Source: Castor canadensis (taxonomy: Eukaryota; Chordata; Mammalia; Rodentia; Castoridae). Taken from it: a stretch of 64,000 nucleotides of DNA. Shown piece by piece: positions 34,981 to 46,160 of this stretch (position 1 is the first letter of the stretch; each line of letters begins with the position of its first letter). Position numbers and translations under genes: made by a program. The notes under the pieces were generated by a model. That model had not been told where the DNA came from. It was given only the letters and a program-made list of their open reading frames with translations, and did not search any database. The DNA lies in contig NC_133398.1 of the NCBI RefSeq assembly GCF_047511655.1, positions 111,678,332 to 111,742,331 of the forward strand. The letters are read 5' to 3'.

Positions 34981-35160
34981 TTCCTTTTTCTTTAATAATC
35001 CTTTTAATACATTAGAAGTTTATCAATTTCATTAATGTCACATAAAGTTCATTATTTTATCTATTGCTAATTTTATTTCTTTTTTCTTGAAATGATTACT
35101 GGTATTCAGTGTTTCATGTCTCTTTTTTGAGGCTCTTCTTTTTCAAGATAATTTATATAT
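34981..35160 (-). repeat. Possible very old L1 ORF2 fragment
   Basis: T-rich sequence with TTCATGTCTCTTTTTTGAGG and an AATTTTATTTCTTTTTTCTTG stretch resembles antisense ORF2 of ancient L1s, but the match is weak. Confidence 0.3.
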
Positions 35161-36340
35161 TAGTAAATATTAATTGCAAAAAGGTTTTTTCATTATTATA
35201 TACATATAATATATTTTGATCAAAGTCACCACTTTATCTCCCATCCTTTCCACATTTTAAAGCATTTCAGAATTCTGTCTTTATATGTACATGTAGAGTA
35301 TTTTAATCATACAACTCTTTGTTTTTCCTACTGCTACCTTCTTCTGGTTTCCTTCATACATTCTGCCATTTTCATTCATGTTATTTTTTAAGTTTAGATT
35401 TCACATGTAGAGAAAACATGTGACATTTCTCTTTCTGAGACTGACTTATTTTACTTGATAACATTTTCTTTCCTTTGTTCAGATATATGCCCATAAATGT
35501 TACAGCAAGATCATATGACAATTTGATTTTCAGCTTCTTGGGGGAAATTCTAAACTGATTTCTTTTTTTCCTGCTTTGTTTTTTTCATTTTTACATTTAC
35601 TTACATGTGTATACATTGTTTCTGCCACCTCCCCACTACTCCTGCCCCCCTACACCCATTCTCAGACACAACCTGTTCCACCCTTTTGTTCTCTGATTTT
35701 GTTAAAGAGAAAACATAGGAGATAATAAGAAATCCATAGCATTTTTGCTGGTCTGAGATAAAGATAGCTATATATAGAGATTCCTAGCATTGCTTCCATG
35801 CATTTGTGTATTGCAACCCACATTTAATGACTGCACTAATTTGTATTCCCACTAATAGAATGTCAGTTTTCATTTTCCACCATATCCTCACAAGCATTTG
35901 TTGATGTTCATTTTCTTAGTGATAGCCATTCTGATTTGGGTGATTTTTTAAATTCGGTATCCTTTTAAATTTCATTTTCTAGCTTTTTTTTAATTTTCGT
36001 TCTGGGTATTAAAAGTTTCTGGACATTAGACCTTTCTTCATGTATTTTTTTGCCATTTGTAATTCTTCATTAAAGAGCCATCTATTCAATTTTTTTTCAT
36101 TCATTGATTTGGTTTTTTATTCTTTGGTGTTTAATTTTTTGAGTGTTTTGTATTCTGGATGTTGATCCTTTGCCCATTAAATAGCTACCAAAATTTGTCT
36201 CTGATTCTATAGGTCACTACTATAGTCTGGCAATTATTTCCTATAATTCAAGGAAGTATTTTAATGTGGTGCAATTCAAGTTGTCATTTCTTGCTAATAT
36301 TCTGAGCAATTGGTTTACTATTAAGAAAAGCCCTTAGCTA
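35161..36340 (-). mobile_element. Old L1 3' part, antisense, interrupted by a younger L1 3'UTR
   Basis: Minus-strand end-of-ORF2 landmarks on the plus strand: ACTGACTTATTTTACTTGA (35440-35458), TTCTAAACTGATTTC just left of the insert and GCACTAATTTGTATTCCCAC just right of it (contiguous in L1), and GTATTCTGGATGTTGATCCTTTGCCC (36150-36175). The nested insert is 35561-35838. Confidence 0.75.
35561..35838 (-). mobile_element. Nested, severely truncated young L1 (3'UTR only)
   Basis: The plus strand shows T-run, TTTACATTTACTTACATGTGTATAC, a C-rich tract (CTGCCCCCCTACACCC), AGACACAACCTGTTCCACCC and the GATAGCTATATATAGAGATTCC motif. These are the reverse of the L1-alpha/beta 3'UTR. It splits the older L1 cleanly between TGATTTC and GCACTAATT. 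Exact target-site duplication not resolved. Confidence 0.75.
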
Positions 36341-37113
36341 TACATATATCTTACCTGCCTTCCTTATGTTTTCACCATGTCCTTTCAAAATTTCATAACC
36401 TAGCATCTAAAAAGAGTGTAAGAAAAAAGTAACTAAACAGAAATGGCATATTATTAAAACATTTTCAGCTGGATGCTAACATTGTGTAAATTAATGTTAA
36501 CCAGGCAAGATATCAGAGAATTTTAAGGAGGTACCTCACATCATAGTGAATTAGCATAGCTAGGTGGCTACAGGTTAACTATGCCAGGAATTGCCAATGT
36601 ATCTAAATAATAATTTAAAAATGGAGAGGCAAATGAAAGGAAATTCCTTCTTAAGATACATACCATTACTTATGGAAAATGCATAAACAATAGAGAAAAA
36701 TGAAGCTGTTGATATGGCACAAAAGTCACATTAAATATATATTTGATGTAAAATTTAAAAATTGATAATCACACTTATAGGTAAAATAAATGATATCAAG
36801 TCACATAAATTAATAAAAATAGCAACATGTACAAAAGCTGCATAGAATAAAACCAGTATGAACTCCACACTAACCTTCACAATGAGGGAAATATTGAAAC
36901 CCATTATAAATCCAGAAATAGAAAAAAGATATTTTTCTGCAATGTAAGCAAGAAAATGTCACAAATCTCAAGGAAGTCCATAAAGAATTTGGAGACACTT
37001 TCCAACAAGGATGGGAGTGGCCAAGGACATTAAATTGTCACCCTAGTACTTATACATATGTCCAGACAAAATCAAAGAAACAAATGCTTACAAATAATTA
37101 ATAAGTTATCACT

Positions 37114-37191
37114 CATGAGAAAGATAAAAATCAGTAATTTGGGTGTGCAATCTCATGTCATGAGAAAGGTAAAATTTAGTAATTTGGGTGT
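37114..37191. repeat. Two-copy tandem duplication, period 45
   Basis: CATGAGAAAGATAAAAATCA at 37114 and CATGAGAAAGGTAAAATTTA at 37159, each followed by GTAATTTGGGTGT. It enlarges one B-type unit. Confidence 0.85.
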
Positions 37192-37573
37192 TATTGAGAA
37201 GTGTTCATGACAATGCTAAAATGATAACTATTACAAAAATCGATTGCAAAAGCAAGGGAAAAAACACTAGATACACATTGAAAAATTTCCAACCACATAG
37301 CAGATTATTAATGAAAGAAGTTACATCTAAATCTTGAACTTTTTGGAGGACATGATCAACTTAAAATGCCATATAAATCTTGAAATTATAACAAGAAGTA
37401 TTTAAAGTACAAAGAGGCATTATAACTTCTGGTTGGTAAACACTGTTTAAATGAGCAATACCAGGAAAACATAGAAATTTGAAAAAATTCCTGATATTAA
37501 AATGACAAAGAAAATCAGGTTGAATACATGTTATCTGTGTAAGAATCCCCAATATATGTAACAAAATATTCTA

Positions 37574-37598
37574 ATATATATATATATATATATATATA
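37574..37598. repeat. (AT)n microsatellite
   Basis: About 12 AT units followed by a degenerate TATATG-rich stretch to about 37655. Confidence 0.95.
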
Positions 37599-37731
37599 CA
37601 AACACACATGTATATGTTTATATATATATGTCTATATGTATATATATGCTATTCTATTATATATGTACTATTTAGGAAAAAGATAGTAAGATCAAAAAGG
37701 GATAAGTGAAAATTTTAGAGGAAAAACCTAA

Positions 37732-37759
37732 TATGTATGTATGTATGTATGTATGTATG
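37732..37759. repeat. (TATG)n microsatellite, 7 units
   Basis: Seven uninterrupted TATG units. Confidence 0.95.
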
Positions 37760-39122
37760 AGATAAAATTGAACATTTTTTCGTTATATTTTTAAAGTAAA
37801 AATACAGCAACATATTTAATCAATACTACAACAAATGCAATAAACACTTCAAAACAAGTATTCCAAAACCACACAGATAATATTGTAACATTTATCACAA
37901 AGCAAAATAATTTTTAAACCAGTACCAACTCAGAAAGGAAAAAAACAATAGATTCCCTGACATTATGCCAGTTCAGACAAAACTCAGTTGAATTTCAGAG
38001 CTGTATAAATAAAGAAGGTCAGAAAAATATCCTGGGGATACATTCAGATATCAGGATGATCAGGTTGCCAAAGGAAGGCCGTATTTCTATGTGATTGTAC
38101 AGAATGAGAAAAATGTATAACAAATATCATAGTCAAATATAGAAAGGAAATAGAGACTCAACTATTATAGTAGAGAGCATGCTGTTATGAGAATGGTAAG
38201 ACGTTACTAATTTCAAAGAACAAAAGCTGGAGGAAAAGATTCTTACCAGTAAATGGTGGGAGAGAAGCGAATACCACTACATTCTGGAAAAGAAGGAAAA
38301 AATTTCTATAGTCACAAACAAAAACTCAATATCACATACAAAATAGATACTAACAAAAGATATCAGGGGCTACATATATTACATTTAAATTTTCAGAAGA
38401 GAACTTACTTAAAATCCAAACTCCATCAAAAGGGATAAAAAATGGTGTAGAGAAGGTTATTCATAAGGTTGTCATAAAATGTCATCATATGCACACGATT
38501 GGGACCAGAACATAGCTTTTCAGGAACTTGAAGAACTGAAAAAAATCTCCTACAAAGTGAAGAATATGATCCAAGGGAAAGGAATGGCCTGGGATATTAT
38601 ATTTTCACTCAATTTCTAATAGAAATGCACATAAAAAAGAAAATGCTTTCAAATATGTGGTTATAAATTACCCTATTGTGAAAGAGTACAAAAATAAGAA
38701 AGTGGGTAGAGCAATTTTGTATTGAGAAGTGTATTTGAGCATGCACAATGTAATAACCTTACATAATTACCCTACATATACCAGAATACTCTTAATAAGC
38801 ATTATAGCTAAGTTCAGGTGTATGCTCCTGGAACTTTCAGGCATCCAGTATTAAGACAAAAAGTCCTAGAAACCTAGAAAATGCAATAAAAATATGTTAT
38901 ATAAGAAATAAGATTGGAGTAGCTTTTGCTGGCTGATAAACACTGTGTGCATGAAATTAACCAGGAAAACTTAGAAAACTGAGGAAGATTCTGAATTACA
39001 CTGACAAAAATATCAAGGTTGCCACAGGTTACCAGTACAAAGTAACCAATATGTAAACAAAATCTTACACAAAAGGAGATTTAAAATTAGAAGTAAATGC
39101 CTTTTCCAAATGTCTTCCACAC

Positions 39123-39600
39123 TTGGAAGTAAACACATCTGATTATTTGTATAATTTTTCTTTAACATTTCTTCTAGTGCATGAACTACAATATTTAAAT
39201 ATAGCATGGCATTTTTCATGTTTTGGAACCAATTTTTTAGTGGTTCCAAAACCACTCAATATATTATTGCTCCAATCATTTCACTGGTTTGTACATTTTT
39301 ACCATATTATGTTTTATAAGTTAATATCTGAAAGCATTCTTTCCTTGATTTGTCTGTGCATTTAAATAAGCACTTGGGTGAAAATATATTATCATAAAAC
39401 TGGCTTATTCTGATGCTTAGAATATGTCCTCATCTTCTTGGTTTACTTTTTGTGAGTCGTACAAATTACACAATTCTAATATATTCTGATCAACTTCTTA
39501 TGTATTGTGAATAGAAGATAGGCTGTGGGAGCCTTACAAATCACCATTCTCCACAATGTTTATGCCTTTATAGAAGGTAATTTATTTTTTACCAAATCAT
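39123..39600 (-). repeat. Inverted B-type repeat unit
   Basis: The minus strand carries the B-type order: sense AGAATGCTTTCAGATATTAA with ATTTTCACCCAAGTGC, and a TTCTGATGCTTAGAATATGTCC stretch on the plus strand at 39408-39429 that mirrors the GAACATGATC part of B units. The opposite orientation to the adjoining zone S2 makes an inverted pair. Confidence 0.5.
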
Positions 39601-39849
39601 TCTGCTGTGGAAATTTAAATATTTTGAATTTAAAAATTTTTCTTTTTCTTGAGTAATTGTTCATGCACATGGCCATGGATTTTAAATTCATGTCTTCAAA
39701 AATGTTTTCTTTCTTCTTTATAATCCTGTGATAATCATCCTTTTTCCTATAGGTACTGACAAGTACTTTCCGTTCATTATGACTTCTTTGAGATTAGCCA
39801 TTTGTATCATATTCATATCAAAATAGTTACTACTGTAATATCTGAGTGA
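39601..39849. other. AT-rich DNA, nothing recognised
   Basis: No gene or confident repeat seen. Confidence 0.4.
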
Positions 39850-40420
39850 CTGTTTTCTTTCAATGTGAGGGGAGGGTGATAGTGAGAGAGGGACAGTAAG
39901 TAGAGAGGGTAAAGAAGGGTGAATGTGAACAATGTATGTTTTACAAATGTATGAATATGGAACATTGAAAACTTGAAATCATTTTATGAAGGGGAATGAG
40001 GGAAGAAGCTGATAATGGAAGGGAATGAATGAAACCAGGTACAATGTATGTACTTATGAAAATATTACAAAAACTCTTGCATAATGCTTATGCAAATAAT
40101 AATTTTTTATTTAAAAGTAAATGAATTTAAAAGGGGAATTACTGGAGAAAGAGAGAGGCTGATCAAAGTACATTTGTATGCATGAATGAAAAATTCATAA
40201 TGAAATTAATTTAAAATAAATGACAAATGCCATGTTTTCTATCATAAGGGGTGACAGACCAAATACAAATATAAGCAATATAATGAATAAGGATATGGTA
40301 ATTATAGGAGATGGATGGTAAAAGAAGGAAGTTAAGAAGGTGAGTATCATTGATGTGCATTCTATACAAGAATGAGTATAGAAAAGAAAGTTCAAGATAC
40401 TGGATAGCTGAAGGTCTCTG
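39850..40420 (+). mobile_element. Old L1 3'UTR pieces, sense
   Basis: 39850-40110 has the GA-rich body and an end like GTATGTACTTATGAAAATATTAC followed by an A/T tail, typical of the older L1 3'UTR type here. 40200-40420 contains GGAGATGGATGGTAAAAGAAGGAAGTTAAGAAGG (40309-40342; quoted for position only), which mirrors the minus-strand L1 3'UTR at about 57975-58015. Confidence 0.55.
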
Positions 40421-41456
40421 GTATCATGAACTGCAGGATTATAGAGGAATACTTCAGATTCATGGTAGCAAGGATTAGGTAACATGGCTTTTTTGCTAAC
40501 TAAGATATCACCAATATATAGTGTACACATAAAAAAAGGTGATTGAAGTTCTTTATATCACATTACAACCCTAGAATCACAGATGCTGTGGAACAGCAGC
40601 TGCTGGTTACCTGCTGGAAAGCCATTTCTCCTTTTTTGGCCTCTTTTATCGTCTCTTGCACAAACACAACACAGTGAACTGTACAATAAGTTCTGAAAGT
40701 TTCTGGGACTTTCTGGATCCACCATAATGCATGGACAAAGAACCCTGGCCTCCTGCCTGCCTGAGCAATCCGGGAGCTGATTGCATTCCTCCTAGTGTAA
40801 CTGCCACCCTGACAGGTGAGTGTGACACACCATTTGTTCTTCAGGGAACCACATAATCCAGTGTACTGCATGGGCAGCATGAATCACACCCAGACAAAAC
40901 TGGTGGGTATAAACAGGCAGAAAATTTCACCTCTGTCTTCTGAATGTGGGGCAGAAAGTTGAGCTGACTCAACCTATGTGGGGATGGGGTGGCTAAGCTG
41001 CAGTCTGGTGAAAACCAGGCAATACCATATTCATCCACCTTGGAGAAACTGGTAGTGAGCAGAAACTGAAAGACTTCTGAGAGAAAATCAGTTGAACAAA
41101 AAGCCTACTTCCAGCCTGAAGACTTTCCCTGCAGTCTGTGGACAAGGGACTGCTCACATACAAGCTCTGCTCCAGAGAATCTGCTACATCAGATGACCCA
41201 TCCACCACAGGAAGCCTGGGCTCAAACACTCTGAACTGATTTCCCCAAACTATCTGATAGGGAAGTGTGACATCCATAGACACACAGTCCAGCATACCAA
41301 CATTAAGAAGGGAAAGAGATGCAGAGAAAGTCCCTGTCAAAATGTCAACACATGAGTAGAAATCATAGGAAAGTCTAGAACTCTTATTGAACTGAGAGTG
41401 AACACGTTCACAGATTCTTCTCCCAAACAAGGAAGAACTTTGGGAAAAAATACACA

Positions 41457-41459
<3 letters not shown>

Positions 41460-41518
<59 letters not shown>
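41460..41518. repeat. (TA)n microsatellite, about 29 units
   Basis: Pure TA run, inserted or expanded inside the old L1 5'UTR. The homologous place in 20250-20420 has only a short TATATATA tract near 20226. Confidence 0.98.
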
Positions 41519-41523
<5 letters not shown>

Positions 41524-41638
41524 TAGTAATTTTAATCTTTAAATTTTACTTAATTATTTTGAATTGTTTTTAAAAATTTGTTGATACCTATGTCCTTCCT
41601 CCATTCTGTCAAACTATCAATGTGCATAGCCCTCTCCT

Positions 41639-41686
41639 GTTCCACTTTCCTTTCCCTCCCCCGTTCCACTTTCCTTTCCCTCCCCC
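41639..41686. repeat. Two-copy tandem duplication, period 24
   Basis: The unit GTTCCACTTTCCTTTCCCTC plus CCCC is repeated exactly, in the pyrimidine-rich part of the L1 5'UTR. Confidence 0.95.
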
Positions 41687-42015
41687 TAAATTTTCTTCTT
41701 TTCTGTTTTCACTTCTTTTCTTCTTCTTCTTCTTAAGTTTCTCTTCTCATTCTCCATTTCCTCACACTGTCCATACCTCCTCCACACTCACCATTCACTG
41801 AGTAGTATAACAACTTTACACATTACTCCCATCGTTCCTATTCTCTGCAATCCCTGCCAATAGTACCCTCCCCCATAATGACTGAACTATGCCTTACATA
41901 TATTTGTGTCTAATTACCCTGAACCCTCCACACCTCATACTTCATGACACACTCATACCATCCCCCCTCACTGCCATCAATTCTCCTTCCATCTTTTAAA
42001 TTATATTACCATCTG

Positions 42016-43235
42016 TCTTAATTGACTGTAAGAAGAGGCAGGACTAGCAATACTTATATCAGATAAAGAAGATTTCAAACATAATTTGTCAGAAGAGAAA
42101 ATGAAGATCACTAAATACTAATAAAAGGAGCATTACACCAAGAGGAAACAATAATTTTTAACTTATGTGAGCCCAATGTTGGGTCATCCCACTTCACTAG
42201 ACATATTCTGGACAAAAAACACAGATAGACCCAACACAATTGTGGAAGTGGAGTTCAGTTCTCTGTCAACAACAGATAGGTCAACAATACAAATAATTAA
42301 CAAAGGAACTCTAAAGTTGAATAAATCCATAGATCAAATGGACCTGACAGATGTCTGCAGAGTATTCCATCTTGCAACAATACTATGTATATTATTCTCA
42401 GCAGCCCATGGAATTTTCTTCTAACTCGAATATATTTAATGTCACAACCAGTAACAACAAATATAAGAAAATTGAAAAAATACCCTTTCACATTGTCTGT
42501 CCACAATGCAATAAAACTACAACTCAACAAACAATAGAAATGGCAGAGAATACTAAAAAACCTAGAGAGTGACAAACACATTGCTCCATGATCAATAGGT
42601 CATCCAAGATATAAGGGTAGAAATAAAAAATTTCCTGGAATTTAACAAGAATGCAAGCACAACCTATTTGAACCTATGGGACAGCATTGGCAGTCCTATG
42701 GAGAATGTTTATAGTTATGGGTACAGATATTAAAAGCACAGAAGGATTTCAATCAGTCTAATACTGCATCTCAAATGCCTAGTAAAACAAGAAAAAGCTA
42801 AAGCCAAAAGTAGCAGAGAGAGAAAAATAATAAAAATAAAATTTGAAATTAATGAAATAGAGGCAAAAAAATTTACAAAGAACCAATGAAACAAAAAGCT
42901 GTTTCTTTAAGAAGACAAATAAGATTGACCAACCCCTGGTAAATCTGATTAATATGAGGGAAAGACACAAATTAATAAAATTGGTAATAAAAAAGGGGAG
43001 TTTAATTTTTTTAAATAAAAAGGAAATCCAGGGAATTACTAGGTACTACACTGAAAATTTATATTCAAATAAAGTGGAAAATCTAGAAGGAATGATCAAT
43101 TTCTAGACACATATGACCATCCAACATTGTTAAACATATCTATAACAAGCAATGAAGTTGAAACAGCAATATAGACTCTCTCATAAGGGAAAATAAACGA
43201 TATGATAGATTCACAGCTGAGTCCTACCTGATCTT
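42016..43235 (+). mobile_element. Old L1 ORF2 fragment (endonuclease to start of reverse transcriptase), sense
   Basis: Begins AGGACTAGCAATACTTATATC, followed by sequence parallel to L1-beta 30120-31330: a CAGATGTCTGCAGAGTATTCC stretch parallel to 30437, TCAGCAGCCCATGG at 42398-42411, and TAATGAAATAGAGGCAAAAAA. ORF1 and the first part of ORF2 are missing between this and the 5'UTR at 40560-42015, so one element with an internal deletion is the simplest reading. All frames broken. Confidence 0.8.
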
Positions 43236-43395
43236 ATTTTTTGCCTTTTTTAATGTGATAATTATCATTTTTTTCTTTTTTCCTGTATTGATATGGATGT
43301 GGGTACATTGTGGCCTTCTCAAAGGTTCAATGTATCAAATATATCATATTGAATTCATCTCTCCACTACTCTCAGACCAGATTTATTTAGTGAAG
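43236..43395 (-). mobile_element. Old L1 3'UTR scrap, antisense
   Basis: Contains CAATGTATCAAATATATCATA and ATTGAATTCATCTCTCCACTAC, parallel to 48500-48530 and 57575-57605. Confidence 0.6.
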
Positions 43396-44708
43396 TTTAT
43401 AAAAGAGATTCACAATTTAGATATATAAATTGAAGAATATATTCAGATATTAGGGAAAATACATTGTGAATACAGAGACAAGTAAATAATTTAGAAAGAA
43501 CAATAACACACTGGCATGTATATGTGGGACACTGTCAGAAGAAAAGATCATTCAAATTATAATAAGTAAAAGAATGAAATAATTTCAAAAGATATATATT
43601 AAACAACTACCTCAAATAAAAACCAAACATAATGAAGAAAAAATGCCAATACCTAGATATATTAGAACTTTTGATATTCAAGGGAAGGTTACTATACAAT
43701 TTAGAAAATTCATAAAACTTATTACCTAGAAAGGATGAGTTATAGAACTGGCATAAACTGGAGCTTCCATGAAGGTTACCCTGACAATAGACATGTGACA
43801 GTTTCTGACATCACAATGTAAAGGCCAACCAAGAAGAATACATATTAGCAGTGATGGGGTGAGTCTATTCTAGGACATGAAAATTAAGTGAAACTATGAA
43901 GTAATAAACAGAAGCAAAGCCACAACTGAAAAGACATTCCAATTTAGCAAACAAAATACATTTTGAAAAGGAAATTTATAAATAAATAGAGGAGAAAATA
44001 AATAGGAAAAATGTTTGTATGATATTGCTGAAAAACAGACCAATACAATAACTCTGAAAATGTTCCAGCAGATATAAATTAAATATTATCCCACCAAATA
44101 TTAGAAAAATACCAAAGTAAAAACAAGACTGCAAATAAATTCTAATGAAATTGTATAATACATGAATAAATATAAAATTGTACCAAAAACAATATGTGTG
44201 GAGAATATCTTACCTATGAAGAGTAAATTATCAGCAGTTCTAAGTTGGCTCTTAAACATTGTGTATTTGAAGTTTACAAATAAAATATAAGATTTTTGTG
44301 ATGCAGTTTCTGAACTCAAAATGAAAAATCAGCCAACCTGCGAACATATTTGTAGTGCTAAGTTAGGACTAGAGTAGAATATCAATTATTCACACAATGA
44401 TATACACAAGTTTAAAAATAAAATCAATCAAAAAGATATATTTGTAATAGTAAGATACATGTTGTGATTATAAAATAAATATTTTGTAAGAAACAAAAAT
44501 TAACCAGAGTATATGAAAGACTGCTAAAAATATCATTAAAATTATATTGAAAAATTGAAAATTCCAGAAATTCAAATGATTACTCCATCATATATCAATA
44601 TGATCAAATTGAATGATGCATGTAGTAAGAAATACTGTACAAGAACTTTTAAAGCAAAGGCTGAATTTTAGATCCCACAGAACTAGAGAATAAGAAATAT
44701 GTGTACCA

Positions 44709-44894
44709 TTTTTCAGTACTGCGGTTTAACTCAAGGCCTACAACTTGACCACTCCACCAGGTATTTTTCTGTGATGGTTTTTTTCCAAGATAAAGTCTCA
44801 CAACCTATTCACCCTCATTATCTTCAAACCATGATCCTCTTGTTCTCTGCCTCCTGAGTTGCTAAGATTACAGGCATGAGCCACTTGCAAGCAA
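44709..44894 (-). repeat. Dimeric SINE: 7SL/B1-like half plus ID-like half
   Basis: On the minus strand the element starts with a 7SL-type GTGGCTCATGCCTGTAATC (box A/B region of B1/Alu), continues AACTCAGGAGGCAGAG, a GGATCATGGTTTGAAG B box, then an ID-like half with CTGGTGGAGTGG, TAGGCCTTGAGTTAAACCGC and CAGTACTG, and ends in a T/A tail (plus-strand T-run 44709-44713). A B1-ID dimer like this is what I know from castorimorph and related rodents. It sits inside an A-type monomer. Confidence 0.85.
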
Positions 44895-45021
44895 CAAGAA
44901 AAGCCACACAAGCCTAATCTGGCTATTAAGCAGTGTGAAAATAAATGTTACCAAGAAAATGTATAATTTTCAGGAAGATTCTGAACTGAAAATGAAAAAG
45001 CCTACTAAATTAGGCACATGT

Positions 45022-45158
45022 TTTTGTGTGCAAATGAGTTTATACATTCTCTAGTATTAGATACCATTTTAAATAATGAAACAAGCATCATTTGTGTGCA
45101 AATGAGTTTACACATTCTCTAGTATTAGATACCATTTTAAATAATGAAACAAGCATTA
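45022..45158. repeat. Two-copy tandem duplication, period 68
   Basis: The unit starting TTGTGTGCAAATGAGTTTA at 45024 recurs at 45092 with only 2-3 differences, so it is recent relative to the monomers around it. Confidence 0.95.
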
Positions 45159-45600
45159 CAATATAAAATATAATTAAAGGATGAAAAATGTACACTGTGT
45201 AAAGAGATATAATACAGTAAAATGTATTTAGGAGACCACTGTTGAAAAATACATCAGTACAAATGAAGTGTAAAATTACTATTAGATTCAGGTATTAGTC
45301 AATTTAACTTTTAAAAGTTAAGGATGATTTTTAAATCAGATAAAGCAGAAAAACACTAAAGTATAGCATCTGGAAAGTGTGAATTATGAGATAATGCTAT
45401 CCTGGCTCTTAAATACTATGTACACAATTCCAAGATATTTTCAGATATAAAAATGAGAAATCAGCCAATGATGTCCACATCGTACAATTGACAGAGTAAG
45501 TTCCTTTTTGATACTTCAGGTGTATAAATGACAAAATATAACTTAAAACACACAATAGAGAAAAATGACATTCAGAAATATACTAAAATCATACCAATAT

Positions 45601-46160
45601 ACTGATGCTTGGTATACATGCTCTGCTTCTTATACTTCTTCGTGGGTTCAGAATGTTCCTCAAATTAACACGTATTCTGTTCTTTTGCATACTTCTCAGT
45701 GTATTATCACTCAAACTTTGTGAATTTTCTTTTTCTTTAATCATATTATAATTTATAACTTAATATCTGAAATTCCTTTTTTTCCTTCATATGGTATCTA
45801 CAATTTTAGCTACATTGAAGAAAAATATAAGGCCCTATTCATGTTCCATCCTGATGCTTGGAACATGTGTTAAATTTCTTAGGAGATTTTCTGTGAGTCC
45901 CTCAAGTTCCTCAAATTGTAATATTTCTTGATCATTTTCAGTGAAATGTGCTTAGGAAAGACCTTAGGAAAATCTGATAATTCATCTTCTCCACTCCTAT
46001 TTTGTTTTGTATATGTTGATTGTTTATTACCCAAATTATTCTCATTAAAATTTGTGTGCTATATTTACCTATTGGCATCTTGTTTAATAATCACGTAGGA
46101 AGTGCATCTCTGAAGTTTTTCCTTTTTTCCTAAAATGTCATTGTTTTGGTTCCATTTCCA
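45601..46160 (-). repeat. Inverted B-type repeat unit inside zone S3
   Basis: Plus strand TTTCTTAGGAGATTTTCTG and a CTCAAGTTCCTCAAATT stretch (about 45880-45920) are the reverse complement of the AATCTCCT...GAACTTGAG order of B units at 25420 and 26620. TTATAACTTAATATCTGAAA (45751-45770) likewise mirrors the TTTCAGATATTAAG of 23705-23725. Confidence 0.55.

Larger units (their letters stand above)
36341..39122 (+). repeat. Degenerate repeat zone S2
   Basis: A-type anchors at about 36468 (CAGCTGGATGCTAACATTGTG), 37430 (TGGTTGGTAAACACTGT) and 38930 (GCTGGCTGATAAACACTGTG), spaced about 963 and 1500, i.e. about 2x and 3x a 0.48-0.5-kb monomer. B-type anchors at about 36960 and 38540, with the TATTGAGAAGTGT motif at about 37193 and 38720. 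Repeats of the same order as in zone S1. No open frames. Confidence 0.6.
40560..42015 (+). mobile_element. Old L1 5'UTR, sense
   Basis: A GC-richer 0.9-kb block, then a (TA)n tract, then a pyrimidine-rich block, leading into L1 ORF2. Parts match the antisense block 19540-20420, so this is a recurring L1 5'UTR type. Long spurious open frames on the minus strand (for example 40993-41457) look like chance in this GC-richer stretch. Confidence 0.6.
43396..45600 (+). repeat. Degenerate repeat zone S3, tandem A-type monomers
   Basis: A-type anchors at about 43755, 44238, 44918 and 45400. Spacings are about 483, 680 and 482; subtracting the SINE of about 186 bases at 44709-44894 makes the middle spacing about 494. 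Each anchor is followed, within about 90 bases, by a TTCTGA-(A/C)-(C/T)-(T/A)(C/G)AAAATGAAAAA-type motif and then by a sequence like CCAACTTGGGCACAT. Monomers are diverged from each other, AT-rich and non-coding. Confidence 0.65.

Noticed and set aside
40993-41457. 154-codon minus-strand open frame with a membrane-like composition
   Set aside because: It lies antisense to an old L1 5'UTR and the homologous block at 20.25-20.4 kb does not keep it open.
42016-43395. Plus-strand ORF2 followed by antisense 3'UTR as another twin-primed L1
   Set aside because: The order is wrong for twin priming, which puts the inverted 5' part before a sense 3' part with its tail. Here the antisense 3'UTR follows, so separate insertions are more likely.
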